From: Atriophallophorus winterbourni
Lineage: Eukaryota > Platyhelminthes > Trematoda > Plagiorchiida > Microphallidae
Assembly: GCA_013407085.1 (NCBI GenBank)
Contig: JACCGJ010003216.1
Coordinates: 1 to 64,000, forward strand
Length of the DNA stretch: 64,000 bases
Direction of reading: 5' to 3'
Positions 20,110 through 30,187 of this stretch are shown here, in pieces. Positions within the stretch are counted from its first letter, which is position 1. The number at the start of each line of letters is the position of its first letter. The translations under genes and the position numbers were made by a program. Under the pieces are notes generated by a model that saw only the letters and a program-made list of their open reading frames with translations, was not told where the DNA came from and searched no databases.

Positions 20110-20345
20110 TGTAAAGCGTCGTCTGCAAGCTGCGGCTCAGCAGATACAGCTTTTAACTGCTGAACGCAGATCACGCCACCGGTGTGTAATTGATACCCAT
20201 CCACCGAGTTCTGCCTATCGTTGCCAACGCTGCAAAGAGATTTTTGTCACGAATCGGACTGTTTAATCATTTGAAAAGCTGTAAAAACGAAATAAATGTT
20301 GGGATTGTGAAGTTCACCCTTGGTCAACATCGACTGAAAGAAGAT
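20110..20345 (+). pseudogene. LINE ORF2 C-terminal zinc-finger remnant
   Basis: The plus frame reads AERRSRHRC...PPSSAYRCQRC and then, after a one-base shift, KRFLSRIGLFNHLKSC. Together this is the C-x2-C ... SRIGL..HL..C finger found at the very C-terminus of many invertebrate LINE ORF2 proteins. The pieces lie in two frames, so it is a dead fragment. It is the only coding trace between 18565 and 22925. Confidence 0.5.
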
Positions 20346-21699
20346 AACACACACAACAGTAGAAGTCTATTAAATATAATGCTTAATCAAACGCCTTAAA
20401 CCTCACTATAATTACTTTGAATTACTTGAACAATATCTACTTTTTTCATAATAAATTCGCATTTCATTAAAATCGAGCAAGCAAATTAGATTGATGTCGA
20501 ACGTTTAATTTGTTGAAATTTTTCGATTTTACAGTTCATTTTAACTAAGAAATTAATATTAAAATATATTATGTAAAAACAAGTTGCGCTTGTCTGTCCC
20601 CGAAGTTAATGTTCGTTCGACCAACCTGTTTAATCCCATGAGCCCACAATCGTGTAGATAGTCTTAAAAACATGACCATGGAAAACTGCGAATGAGCATG
20701 CATTTTCAACAATCACAAAAAACACACGACCGGTTTCGGGCAGGTTGCACTCATCGGGTAGAGAGACTAGGATCAGCAAACGCATGCGCTTGAAGAACGG
20801 TAGCAAGTTTTTTTGTATGCCAATGTTAGATAAGGTTGGCACGAACAACCATTTAAATCAAATATGCAGACACTCATGTATAAAGTGTTTGAACCCATCA
20901 ACATGAACAAAATAATCATTTGTATGCATTTCCATGAGACATATATTTCATTGCCATGGGTTTAAAACCTATCTAAATGAGTGTGGGCTCATATGATTAA
21001 AGAACTTGGTCGTAAAATCCTTATCCAACAGTAGCATAAAACCCCAACTTGTGCACCATTCTTCCAATTTTCAAGCGCATGCAATTCCTGATCCTACTGT
21101 CCATACTCGATGAGTACAAACAGCACGAAACCGCTCGTGATGTGTGTGTGATGGAAATGCATGCAACTGACAAATGTGAATGGTTTTACCCGCAGAGTAA
21201 AACAATTAAATGAATTCTTTGTCTTATGATAATCGGAGTAGTCAATCCACGTCATGTAGATATCTTGCATGATAAACATGTAGATTAACTGTTAGAATTT
21301 GTCGTGAATTTTATTTTACGAACGAATGTAATCAGGCTAATTTTAATTAAAACATTACCATTATTTTTGGCTATAATATGTATATAAATGAACAAGTTCA
21401 TTTTTTTACGCGTCAAGGTTCAACCATTGAATATATATTATCGCTTGACACAGAGATTGATAAGCGGATTGAAAGACCAGCTGTCATTCTGTTCCGATTG
21501 AACTTTCGAGTTTTGGGACACCGCACGTTGACCATAAATATGAAGATGTTGGTATAAAGCTCGTGCATACTAAATGCTTTAATTTACGACAGTGATACCT
21601 TGATCATCCACGACATACACGAGCGTGAGCTGAATGTTTTCCATTTATGAAGAATACGTCGAATCTTTAGCATATCGTGATGGAAAAAGTGACTAATGC
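20346..21699. other. No recognisable feature
   Basis: AT-rich DNA with no supported coding region. Short open frames here lack any conserved motif. Confidence 0.5.
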
Positions 21700-21760
21700 T
21701 GGCGTCCGGTTATGCAGCGGATAAACATCAACGTGCGTGACCCATGGTGTGCGAACCCAT
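21700..21760 (+). other. Possible tRNA-like pol III promoter (SINE head)
   Basis: GGTTATGCAGCGG (21708-21720) resembles an A box and GGTGTGCGAACCC (21746-21758) a B box, at tRNA-like spacing. It lies 200 bp upstream of the hammerhead-like motif. Neither box is a perfect match, so this is tentative. Confidence 0.25.
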
Positions 21761-21966
21761 TACGCAATCGAGCAAAACTGTCAGCAGATGTCATTCACAC
21801 CTGCCATGACTAAACCAATTGAAGGATTATATGCCATGTTGGGGTCCTGGTGCGTCAGTTGATATTAATCATGACTATCTATCTTAAATGGACTGTGCAT
21901 TTCTCACCAGCTTACGATAGGTCAGGTGAAAGAAATTCAAGCTTACACTGTGTTCGAGCTGACATC

Positions 21967-22011
21967 ATTGGTCTGACGAAGCTTCTGAGTCAGAAGCGAA
22001 ACGTTACCAAT
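21967..22011 (+). ncRNA. Hammerhead-ribozyme-like motif (minimal type I)
   Basis: Stem I: ATTGGT (21967-21972) pairs with ACCAAT (22006-22011). The core box CTGACGA (21973-21979) fits the conserved CUGANGA. Stem II is a perfect 7-bp hairpin, GCTTCTG / CAGAAGC with loop AGT (21981-21997). GAAA follows (21998-22001), then CGTT. The ACGT around the stem III position is self-complementary, as in minimal hammerheads that work as dimers. Deviations: one extra A (21980) between the core and stem II, and U rather than C or A before the predicted cut after 22005. Such motifs occur in schistosome SINE-like repeats and in Penelope-like elements. I see no Penelope protein nearby. Confidence 0.5.
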
Positions 22012-22440
22012 AAACTACTCTCACCGATTCATTACCAAATTCCATTTCTCATTATTATGAATCATGCATCATTTACAGTTCTCCTGATTGTTTTTTCTCG
22101 TATCACTTCAGAATGGTTTGCCTAGAAAACACTGAATAACAACCAAAATTTAGTGAAGCTAAATTAAATATAATTGTGCATGTCAATCACCTATTGTTTC
22201 TCTATAAATATGGGGTGCGGTGGAAATTGTTTGATCTAAGGATGAATCGGACAAAAATCAAGTTTTTGATTACTACAAACATAATGGGTATCAATTCTTA
22301 TGAAATCTTGATTAAATTTAAAGAATCGAAATTCAGCCTCATAGAAACATATGATCTAGATATTTCGGAAGCTCCCAGAAATGCCTTGATGGTGAATTGA
22401 TGAGCTATTTTCAATAATTTGGGTATGAATAATGAATAAT
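22012..22440. other. No recognisable feature
   Basis: Sequence between the hammerhead-like motif and the pogo-like terminus. Possibly the 3' part of the repeat that carries the motif. Confidence 0.4.
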
Positions 22441-22560
22441 AATACCGTATTTTGCCGTTGCATAGTCGACTCGTTGTATAAGTCGACCCCCTAAAATTCG
22501 AACGGAAATTTTCGATTTTATGATATATCCTTTGTATATCGAGCTCAATTGTTGTCATTA
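22441..22560 (+). repeat. Pogo/Tigger-like terminal sequence (single end)
   Basis: AATACCGTATTTTGCCG, then TATAAGTCGACCCCC, resembles a widespread pogo/Tigger-derived MITE terminus (ACCGTATTTT...TATAAGTCG). Only one end is visible. AGTCGAC appears twice within 25 bp. Confidence 0.35.
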
Positions 22561-22924
22561 TCTTAACTTTAAAAATTCCACCAAAATAATGATGCGAAAT
22601 TTTTGCTAAATGTGTTTCAAATTCCGAGTTTGTAGCGAGCGATCTATACGACCCATTTTTAATACTATTAACTTTTTAAAAACTCTGTGATATTAGCGCC
22701 GAGAGAGACTAACAACAATGAACACTCTTAAAGCGTTTATTTTTGCTAGAAACAATAACCGTAAATTAGAATTATAAAGTGCTTACATAGTTCAAAATCC
22801 GTCTTCATCGTACCATCTTCAATCGTCCGTCAACCCATACCTCGCACAGTAACCAAGAAGCTGTCCCATTCATTGTTCATTCATTCTGATATTATCCTAT
22901 TCAAATTATCGATTGCACACGTGA
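22561..22924. other. No recognisable feature
   Basis: AT-rich interval before the LINE-B coding remnant. No supported frame. Confidence 0.4.
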
Positions 22925-23575
22925 TCTTGGGTTCAAATATTCAGCATCGCTCACATTCAACGAGCATATACATCACGTGATCTCAAAGGCAAAGCAGAGT
23001 GTTAATATGATTCATAAGTTCTTTACTCTCCCACAGTGTAAGTTAGAACTTTATAAACTTTTCACCATACCCCTCTTTGATTACTGTAATATAATATATA
23101 GCAGTATGAATAAAACCGATACCATCCTTTTGGAAAAAGTACAACGTACTTTTACCAAATTAATCACCGGATATAGCTCGAATCAATCATAAAGAGAAAG
23201 ATGTAAACAGCTCAAGCTAGAACCACTATGGTTCCGTAGAATTAGACACAACCTAATACTGTTCTTTTGAATGATATCTTCTAATATTATAGATTTAAAT
23301 TCGTCTATTCGCTTTCGACAAGGTTCTAGATATAATTAGCGAAATCAAGATAACCTAGTGGAATGATCCAGATCCTGAACGAAATTAAGAACTTTTACCT
23401 GAATAAATACACTAAACTCTGGAATATTCTTCCGAAAAGCATAAGACTTTGTATTTCACTATGTGATTTTAAATCACATCTGAATTTATTTCTCACAGTT
23501 GAAAAATCAATGAAACTTCTCAACCCAGATGTCTCATTAGATGAACTATACAATCATGCCATTGCTGGATATTAA
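22925..23575 (+). pseudogene. LINE-B ORF2 C-terminal region
   Basis: Reads DLGFKYSASLTFNEHI, then MIHKFFTLPQCKLELYKLFT, a PLFDYCNIIYSS block and LLEKVQRTFTKLITG, the post-RT region of Jockey/CR1-like LINEs. Several stops follow (23190-23360). The last frame ends LDELYNHAIAGY at 23575. The same ending, DLYNNGIPGY, closes the 40262-47390 copy, which ties the two together as one family. Confidence 0.75.
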
Positions 23576-23907
23576 CAGTGATATCAGTTTTTCAACTTTC
23601 ATAGTGAATAGTCACTTCGTCCCTTAGTATTTATTTCCCAGATTACCTCTTTACATCCATGTGAAGAATTCCGGTTCACAAACGAGTCAACACTGGGGCG
23701 CTGAATCTTCTACGAATACCCACAAAAAGACACTTTCCATTCAAAACATATATTCGACAATAATAATGTGTTCCATCTGAACATTTTTGAAGATTCTGAC
23801 TTTTCGAGATTCCTCACATCTTCGATTTTCCGGTCCATTGTTATTCAATATTCTTCATGTCATTTTTCCCCTCACGCGATTTTCTTTTCATACAATAACT
23901 GCTTATA

Positions 23908-23933
23908 CATTCAAATCTCGGTACTATGCCACC
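23908..23933 (+). repeat. Pogo-like element left TIR
   Basis: CATTCAAATCTCGGTACTAT and the following GCCACC. Pairs with the right TIR at 25905-25930. Confidence 0.85.
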
Positions 23934-24030
23934 CGTCGGGACCGAGCAAGAGTGTCATAGTAGCGAGAGCGGCATAGTAACGAGGGTTAGTAAAAACTGC
24001 TTTATTTTCTCAAGTCTATTATTTATTCGC

Positions 24031-25556
24031 TCAATTGATCAATCCAAAGCTCCTAAAAATCGTCGGCTGACGCATCTTCTTCCGTCGGATCTCGTTCATC
24101 TCGTTGTCTAGCCGATCACACGCTTCACACACAGCTTCCGGTTTTCTGCTGCATGAGCTTTCGGAAAGTGATCCAAGCACGCTGGGCTCCCTAGAACAAA
24201 CGATTTCCTCCTCGACGTTCACTTCGTCTTAGCTTTCCACCGGCTCCTCATTGTACAGCATCTCCTCCGCAATCTCCTTCAGCGTGAATAGCCCGCCAGT
24301 CGCGAGATGTTCGTCGGCTTCGAGAAAGTCAGGCAGTTCGATCTGCTCGTTATCGTGCATCTTTTCCTCGGCAGGCAGAGCATTCTAGATCTCGAGCAGC
24401 TCCGCATCCTAAGGCTAAGTTCGGATTTCTTCTCCGATAAACTTGGCTTTTGCGAAACAGTTCCTGATTGTCGACTTGCTGACCTGCTCCCAAGCATACC
24501 GGGCAACGTGTAGAGCGTCGAGCAACGTGTACTTGAACTCCTTTCCGCGATCGTCCATGGTCTCTAGCCGGCGGCATAACAACAGCTTCTTGTAGTGGTG
24601 CTTGAAGTTCTCTATGATTCCCTGATCGATTGGTTGTGAATTGGCTGTCTTGTTGAGTGGGAAGAAGACCTGTTGGATGTTGTTTAGCTGGAGCTCAGGA
24701 GGGTGGCCAGAGAAGTTATCGAGACAGACCAGAACTATGCGTCCCTGCTGGTCGAGTCGTCCGTCCCACACACGAAACATCTCCTCTCCGCCGTCATCCA
24801 TGCCTTCGAGTTCGCCTTGTACGTGACCAGGATCTCCTTCCTCTTTAAGAAACGGGGTCTCTTGGAACTGTCGATCACCAAAAGAGGAAACTTCTCGCTG
24901 CCGCTCATGTTTGCCCCAACTAGAAGAGTAATCCTTTGCTTGCTTTTCTTTCCTCCTGTACACCGATCTCCCCTGAAAGCCATGGTCTTTTTCGGAAGCA
25001 GTTGCCAGAAGAGTCCAGTCTCGTCCAGGTTGAAGACATCATCTGCAGAGAACTGCCTGAGTAAGAATCGGAGAGCCTGCTGCTGCCAATCAATAAGGGA
25101 TTGGGAATCCACCGCTCCAGCTTCGCCCTGCACTGTCTTGAACGTGACGCCATTGCGCTTCTTGAAGCAGTCTAACCAGCCGTCGCTCGCCACGAAGTCT
25201 TGGATGTGCATCAGCTCGGCCAGTTTCATCGCATTCTCCTAAATCAGATCGCCGCTGAAAGGCAGATTCAGTCCTCTTGCTGGCTTCAGCCACATCAGCA
25301 CTCCCTCCTTAAGCTTCGGGTCTTGAGGCTTCGTCAGCTTTATGCGCTTCGATGGAATTCCAGCTTTGACTGCAGCTTCAATTGCATCCTTCTTGCTGAG
25401 AATGCCCTTCACGGTGATTCTCTTAACTTCGATACCCCATTTCTTGCTAATCTCCCTTGCCAACTTGGACTGATTCGGCTCCTTTTTCGCAGCATCGATG
25501 ATCTCGAGCTTCTCCTTCAACGTAAAGTCGGTTCGCTTGCGTTTCTGAGCTGACAT
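24031..25556 (-). pseudogene. Tigger/pogo-type DDE transposase, inactivated
   Basis: From the ATG at 25556: a CENP-B-type N-terminal helix-turn-helix (RKRTDFTLKEKLEIIDAAKK), then a second DNA-binding block ending DGWLDCFKKRNGV. The DDE/D core follows: FNLDETGLFWQLLP (first D), GKKSKQRITLLVGAN, then after a frameshift near 24785 VCLDNFSGHP (second D) and PIDQGIIENFKHHYKK (third D). An acidic C-terminal tail is readable to 24031. Breaks: TAG at 25239-25241, the frameshift, and further in-frame stops after GEEIRT. The catalytic residues remain recognisable, so inactivation is fairly recent. It cuts and pastes elements with these TIRs at TA in active relatives. Confidence 0.85.
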
Positions 25557-25904
25557 TATGGATTGAATAGTTTGAAAAATAACGATATAACTGTTGTGAG
25601 TGTCTGTTTGTGCGCGCGCTCTCGTTGGTCTATCTATCGATACTTAAGGCAAGAGTAGGAAAGAGGTTTGTTGTTGTGCGTGAGGTGATTGGATTGTTGT
25701 AGCTGGCGTCAGGGAGAAACATCGAGTGTTTGACTTCGAAGCCGGCTGACTACATGCGTAAAATGCGCAAGAATGCACTTTTAAATTGTCCCAGAATAGT
25801 GGCATACTAACGAGAGTAGGGAGTGGCATAGTAAATTTATTTTGTATTGAATTTTGTTGCGACCGAGCAAAAGTGGCCGATTAGCGAGAGTGGAATAGTA
25901 ACGA

Positions 25905-25930
25905 GGTGGCATAGTACGGAGATTTGAGTG
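25905..25930 (-). repeat. Pogo-like element right TIR
   Basis: Read inward on the minus strand: CACTCAAATCTCCGTACTAT then GCCACC, two mismatches from the left TIR. Confidence 0.85.
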
Positions 25931-26140
25931 TATATTGAATTTCTGTAAAACGGATTGATTATCATTTACCTGGTCCATTTTAACGAACGAAAAATTATCA
26001 GCACGTATGACCTTGAAAATGTTAATAATTATTGTCCATTTTTTATGCTTTATGTATACAAACAACTTTGATAACTATCGATCGTGCTCAGCATGCCTTG
26101 GAATTCCAAGAATAAAATATTTATTTATTTATTTAAAATA

Positions 26141-27960
26141 GCATGGTTAACACGGTCAAAAGCTTTTGAGAAATCCAATTATATAACGCCGACACCATGG
26201 CCCGCATCGACAGCCTTGGTTTAGCTGTCCCGCGTCAGAAGCAAGTTTGTCGTACAGGAGTATCCCCGGCGAAACACATGTTGTTCGATGGCGACAGCAT
26301 TCGTATTCTCCATAAAAGCTATCAAATCATCGGATACAATAGATTCCATTACTTTGGAAAGCACAGGGAGCAGAGTGACTGGGCGGTAATTTGCAGGATC
26401 ACATCGGTTTCCACATTTATATATCGGGGTTATGATCCCCTGTTTATAATCTTCGGGAACATGGGGGATATCGAACAGACGTTGAAATCAGATGGAAAGT
26501 GGTTCACAAAGTTGCACAGCAACCGCCGCAATGCTTTCGGTGTAATCCGGTCTACTCCAGGTGATGAATTTTCACGGAGCTGCATGATCTTCTTATATAC
26601 ACGTTCAGCGGTGAACAGAATAGTAGAGAGTCTAGATGGGGGTGATGTGATATTTAACGAAGATGGTTGGCAATTCTGGAATAACGGCATGTAGCGATCC
26701 TTCAGTTTATTTGCAGCTTCCATAGAAGTCGATGTGGAGCCGCCTTCAATTTTGAGTGGGGGTATGCCAGTTTTCACTTTTCTTTTGTCATTTATATGAC
26801 GGTATAGCAGTTTTCGGTTGTTCAGAAACCGTCCAGTTAACTTGTTATGGTAATCCAGTTTATCTTGACGCACTTAAGACGTACAGTGGTTGCGTAATTG
26901 TCGATATGCTCCCCAATTTCGCGCACACTCTTTCGATCGGAACTTACTGCAATCAGCGTTTCTGCAGCAGATCCACTCACAAGTTCTACTACGAATGAAA
27001 GTACGTCGGATACGTCGTTCGTCTGTGTTGGAAGTCGATGATTGTTGCTGTAGAGAGTGCCACTGGGAGACATATCTGGACCAGGTGAGCTTAGGATCGA
27101 AATTTGACATAAAGTTGAAATTGTTAGCAGTGACAGTTTCTTGAAACGCCTTGTAGTCCGTGACTACTCTTACCAGGGGTACCTTTTCGTCAGGGAATTG
27201 GGCGTATGAATCAAAAAATGTCAGGACGACGTGGTCGTTCTTTACTAAGGGCGGTTCATAATGATTTTATTCTACCATCAGTTCCTCGTCAGTCAGCACT
27301 AGATCGAGTTAAGATAGACAATCGCCACACCGGAAGCGTGTAGCAACATTAACGTGGTTGTACAAAGGATAGCTGCCGATAAAATCATCCAGATCTGCAG
27401 CAAACGTATCTGGACTGGGTTCGCCGGCAACTTCGGGAGAGTTAAAATCCCCCACCAACAATGCGTACGAGTGGAGTAGTTATAAGGCAAAGCGAATGGA
27501 TGCAATAATGACATCATCAATGGGCGTTGAGTATTCGGTGGACGATATATTACCGCAACAATTGCACAATCCCTATTTTCAAGTTGCAAGCGACACCAAA
27601 GTGAGTCCACCACGCTGAGTTGCTCTTGCGGGAGAACCTCACAAGAAAGACGTGAATTATAGTATAGAAGAACACCACCCCATTTAGTTGGACGATCGTT
27701 CCTGAGAATGGACATGTTAGTGAGAGGAACCTCGGCATCAGTGATCGAAAAGCTTAGCCAGGTTTCGGATACAGCTATTATGTCAAAATGACGAGCAGCA
27801 TGCCTCAAGCGAAGTTCTGCAAGTTTACTGAGTAAACCCTGCGCGTTCGTGTAGAGATAGTTCAAGCCCTCACACGTAAGGTTAGGAGCAGCATCATTTA
27901 TACGAATATCTCGAATATCTAGACCGCCGATCTCGTCTGGATCGGCTCTTGTGAGTTTTT
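26141..27960 (-). pseudogene. CR1-2 ORF2: endonuclease and start of RT, degenerate
   Basis: The endonuclease is open in one frame from the overlap (27960) to about 27530: YTNAQGLLSKLAELRLR, VSETWLSF, WGGVLLYYNS and AVIYRPPNTQRP. It then shifts, with GDF and SQLDLVLTDEE remnants in the next frame. The linker and RT N-terminus are at 26873-26430 (RKLLYRHINDKRKVKTGIPP, SSPGVDRITPKALRR). A final [14 protein letters not shown] trace is at about 26150-26190. No YADD box remains, because the copy ends before it. Confidence 0.75.
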
Positions 27961-29391
27961 TGGTTCGTCAAGTTCGTCTGCACCATATTCGTTCCCGTTA
28001 ATGGAAGCAGTGGCGTCTATCGCGGTTTACTGTTAATCCGCTTTTTCAGGGCCGAGCAAAGACGAACTTCTGCTGGAGCACAATGCCTTTGTCGATACCA
28101 TTGTTGCAAAGCGTCGTTTTCATAGATTCAGCTTGAAAGGTGACCTTAAGTATGCGAAGACCTGATCCTTTGTAGCTGAGAGAAGCTAACAAACGCTTCA
28201 GGGAAGTAGTTAAGGTATCGGTAATTTTACTCAATTGCTGTAAGGAGCGCCACTGTTCGCAATCATGAGTGGTGTTTTTGTTAGCATTACTATCATTCAA
28301 TTCAGGAACGCCATAAACAAAAATGCTTTTTTGCCACTTTCGTGTTTCCAATCGTAATTATCTTACTTTTTCGCTTGCCTATCTGCCCATGATATATCGG
28401 GAAATATACGGATGGGGGACGAGATGTTTTGAAGCATGTAAGCAAATAGGAGAACGGATTTAACATCTGCTAACGATTTTAACACGATGCGCAACAATCT
28501 TGGCTCACCAGCGTGTGCCGATTTGTTGTGTCTTGACAAGCGGACCATGCTAGCCGATTCTATGTTAAGGCTTAGCTCTTGACACTACTTTTTCCATTGT
28601 TCCACATCTTCAGATTAACGCGCTATGAAGCTGGGTGAATCAGTCTCGGGAAAATTGGAGCAAATCACGCTAAGTGCCTCCGCTCGTGCTACTGAAACGT
28701 TCGACGTCACTGCCATGGGACTAGAAAAAGCTCGCGCAGTCAGAACATTATTAATGCTTATGCCGTTTAGCCGTTTTGGTCTGCCAGCGACAGAAACACT
28801 AGATTGATTCGCGCTGATCTTTTGTTGTACATGGATGGGATGGGCCTGTGCGACGGGGAGTTTAACTACTGACTTCTGTGCTGGTGGGAGTGATGTAAAA
28901 ACAGCAGCAGTTGTGGCAAATGTCGAAATAGGTGAGCTTGTAGCGGTTGATCATTATTGTATATTTTATTACAATAATGAAAACACCATAAGCTTACTTG
29001 TTCTACACTGTTAGAAACTGCTGGAGTATTGCATGGAAACGCAGAAGAGAACTTGGCTTCAAGAAGATCCAAGCGCTTTTTTTGTTTCGGAGGACTGCTT
29101 ATATTCATTGATCAGGTTGATCATATAACGTATAAGCGGTGATTCTAAACACTTCGCGCAAAACCACAGTTTCTTTTCATTAAATAAATGTTCCTTGAGT
29201 TCCTTCTTCGATAAACCAGAACATTGAGGATGGTACAACGTTGAGCAGTTGCTGCATTTCATGCCATCTTTTACGGAACGGGAGCACTGGTTTTTACCAC
29301 AGGTAAAATTATTCCCGTCAGTTTCATCGATGTTCATTTTAATTGATTTTGTCCCTTCAGAAGATCGAGAGATGTCACTAGGACGATTCAT
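27919..29391 (-). pseudogene. CR1-2 ORF1: PHD-type protein, degenerate
   Basis: Start ATG at 29389-29391. The PHD-like finger is CGKNQC, CSNCS, H, C, then CAKC (29300-29150). Frames then break. An RRM-like segment is at 28548-28363 (VRLSRH, PRLLRIVLKSLADV, IRIFPDISWADRQ), the second at 28351-28046 (IFVYGVPELNDS, DCEQWRSLQQL). The last residues before the TAG at 27919-27921 overlap ORF2 and include the AAA AAC heptamer codons. Confidence 0.7.
27926..27961 (-). promoter_or_regulatory. Candidate -1 frameshift signal, CR1-2
   Basis: The ORF1 codons CCA AAA AAC give the heptamer A AAA AAC (27961-27955). An 8-nt spacer and a perfect 7-bp stem follow, GCCGATC / GATCGGC with loop CAGACGA (27946-27926). 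The -1 frame runs without a stop into the endonuclease. The stem sequence differs from CR1-1 while the layout is kept. Confidence 0.65.
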
Positions 29392-29449
29392 AATTGGATA
29401 GTTCAACGAAAAACTAGGGTGAACACAATTGTAGAAATTTCATGTTAAC

Positions 29450-30187
29450 TTAGATTATATCGACATCTCGTCAGATTATTCAAAGACTTGGTCTTCGAAG
29501 CATTGTTCAGGGCCATTCTTTCTTAATTCTCGATGAATTGTAATTTAATTGTTGTAAAAGATCTAAGAAGTTCCTTGAGACGTAAAAATGAATAAAAGTC
29601 TGGTGTGCGGTTTACAAAAGCAGAAAGACGGGCTATCTTTTTTCAAGAAGGTTTATTTTATCAAGTTTAATTGATTTAGTTTTCGGAGGAGTTGATGCAG
29701 TCACGAGACATTTAGATAAGTTCTTATGGAATATTGAAGAGATAAGGTTAAAATCCGGAGATATAAAGAAGTCAGTCCAATGAGATTTTCTAATTAGAGT
29801 CGAAAACTTTGTCCAATCAACATAGAGACGGTCATTAGCTTCGCTGATGGAGGTCCGATTCTCACAAAGATGGAGTTGACACGTGACCATGTTATGGTCA
29901 CAACCAGGAAGGGGTGCTATGACTTTCACATTACTAGCATTAAAACCCAATGTTAAAATAAGGTCTAGAATGTTTGAGTGCCTTGCAGGTTTATCGACTA
30001 TTTAAGTGTAACCTAGTAGGTTGATTGCTTCGGGAAAAGAGCAGAATTTTCTAGATTGCTGAGGCGAGTTCCAGCATGCATAAGTTATGGTAAAATCACC
30101 AGCTATAAGTTTATTTTTAAAAGGATTCAAAGAAACGTCAATAAAAGCATTTTTAATCTTATCAAGATTGTGTAAGGATGGGGAAGG
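29450..30187 (-). pseudogene. LINE endonuclease fragment, family not assigned
   Basis: Minus-strand remnants of an endonuclease: KLIAGDFTITYACWNSP, RHSNILDLILTLGFN and PLPGCDHNMVTCQLHL, the catalytic D and H region. The frame is broken upstream. A linker-like stretch follows to about 29450. It is not CR1-like in detail. LINE-B or a relative is possible, but no overlapping LINE-B region is available to compare. Confidence 0.55.

Larger units (their letters stand above)
23908..25930 (-). mobile_element. Pogo/Tigger-like DNA transposon, 2,023 bp
   Basis: The terminal inverted repeats begin CATTCAAATCTC and CACTCAAATCTC, are about 26 bp long and differ at two positions. They are flanked by TA on both sides (23906-23907 and 25931-25932). 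The paralogous LINE-B copy at 14943-15420 has the empty site (CTCATATAATG against CTTA[TA]TATTG), which fixes both ends. One transposase gene is on the minus strand. GC content is visibly higher than in the LINE around it. Confidence 0.9.
22925..26137 (+). mobile_element. LINE-B copy (+), 5'-truncated, interrupted by a pogo-like element
   Basis: ORF2 C-terminal remnant (22925-23575), 3' UTR (23576-23907 resuming at 25931), and an (ATTT)n tail ending at 26137. The two halves join seamlessly to match the uninterrupted 3' UTR copy at 14943-15420. Confidence 0.8.
26141..29420 (-). mobile_element. CR1-2, 3'-truncated
   Basis: Minus-strand CR1 with ORF1 (27919-29391) and ORF2 (26141-27960). The RT domain stops at the palm where the LINE-B tail begins, so everything 3' is missing. 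Upstream of ORF1 the 5' UTR is short, as in CR1-1. Confidence 0.75.

Noticed and set aside
21700..21775. A functional tRNA gene
   Set aside because: Box-like sequences are present but no acceptor stem or anticodon arm folds convincingly. Kept only as a possible SINE head.
21850..22125. 91-residue plus-strand frame spanning the hammerhead-like motif
   Set aside because: No protein similarity pattern. The structured RNA motif explains the conserved-looking part better.
24307..25553. Plus-strand open frames of 60-179 residues over the pogo-like element
   Set aside because: They are antisense to the transposase, whose motifs are clear on the minus strand. High GC lengthens spurious frames.
29450..30187. 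Assigning this endonuclease fragment to LINE-B
   Set aside because: The other LINE-B copies in the window lack the endonuclease, so no overlap exists to prove identity.
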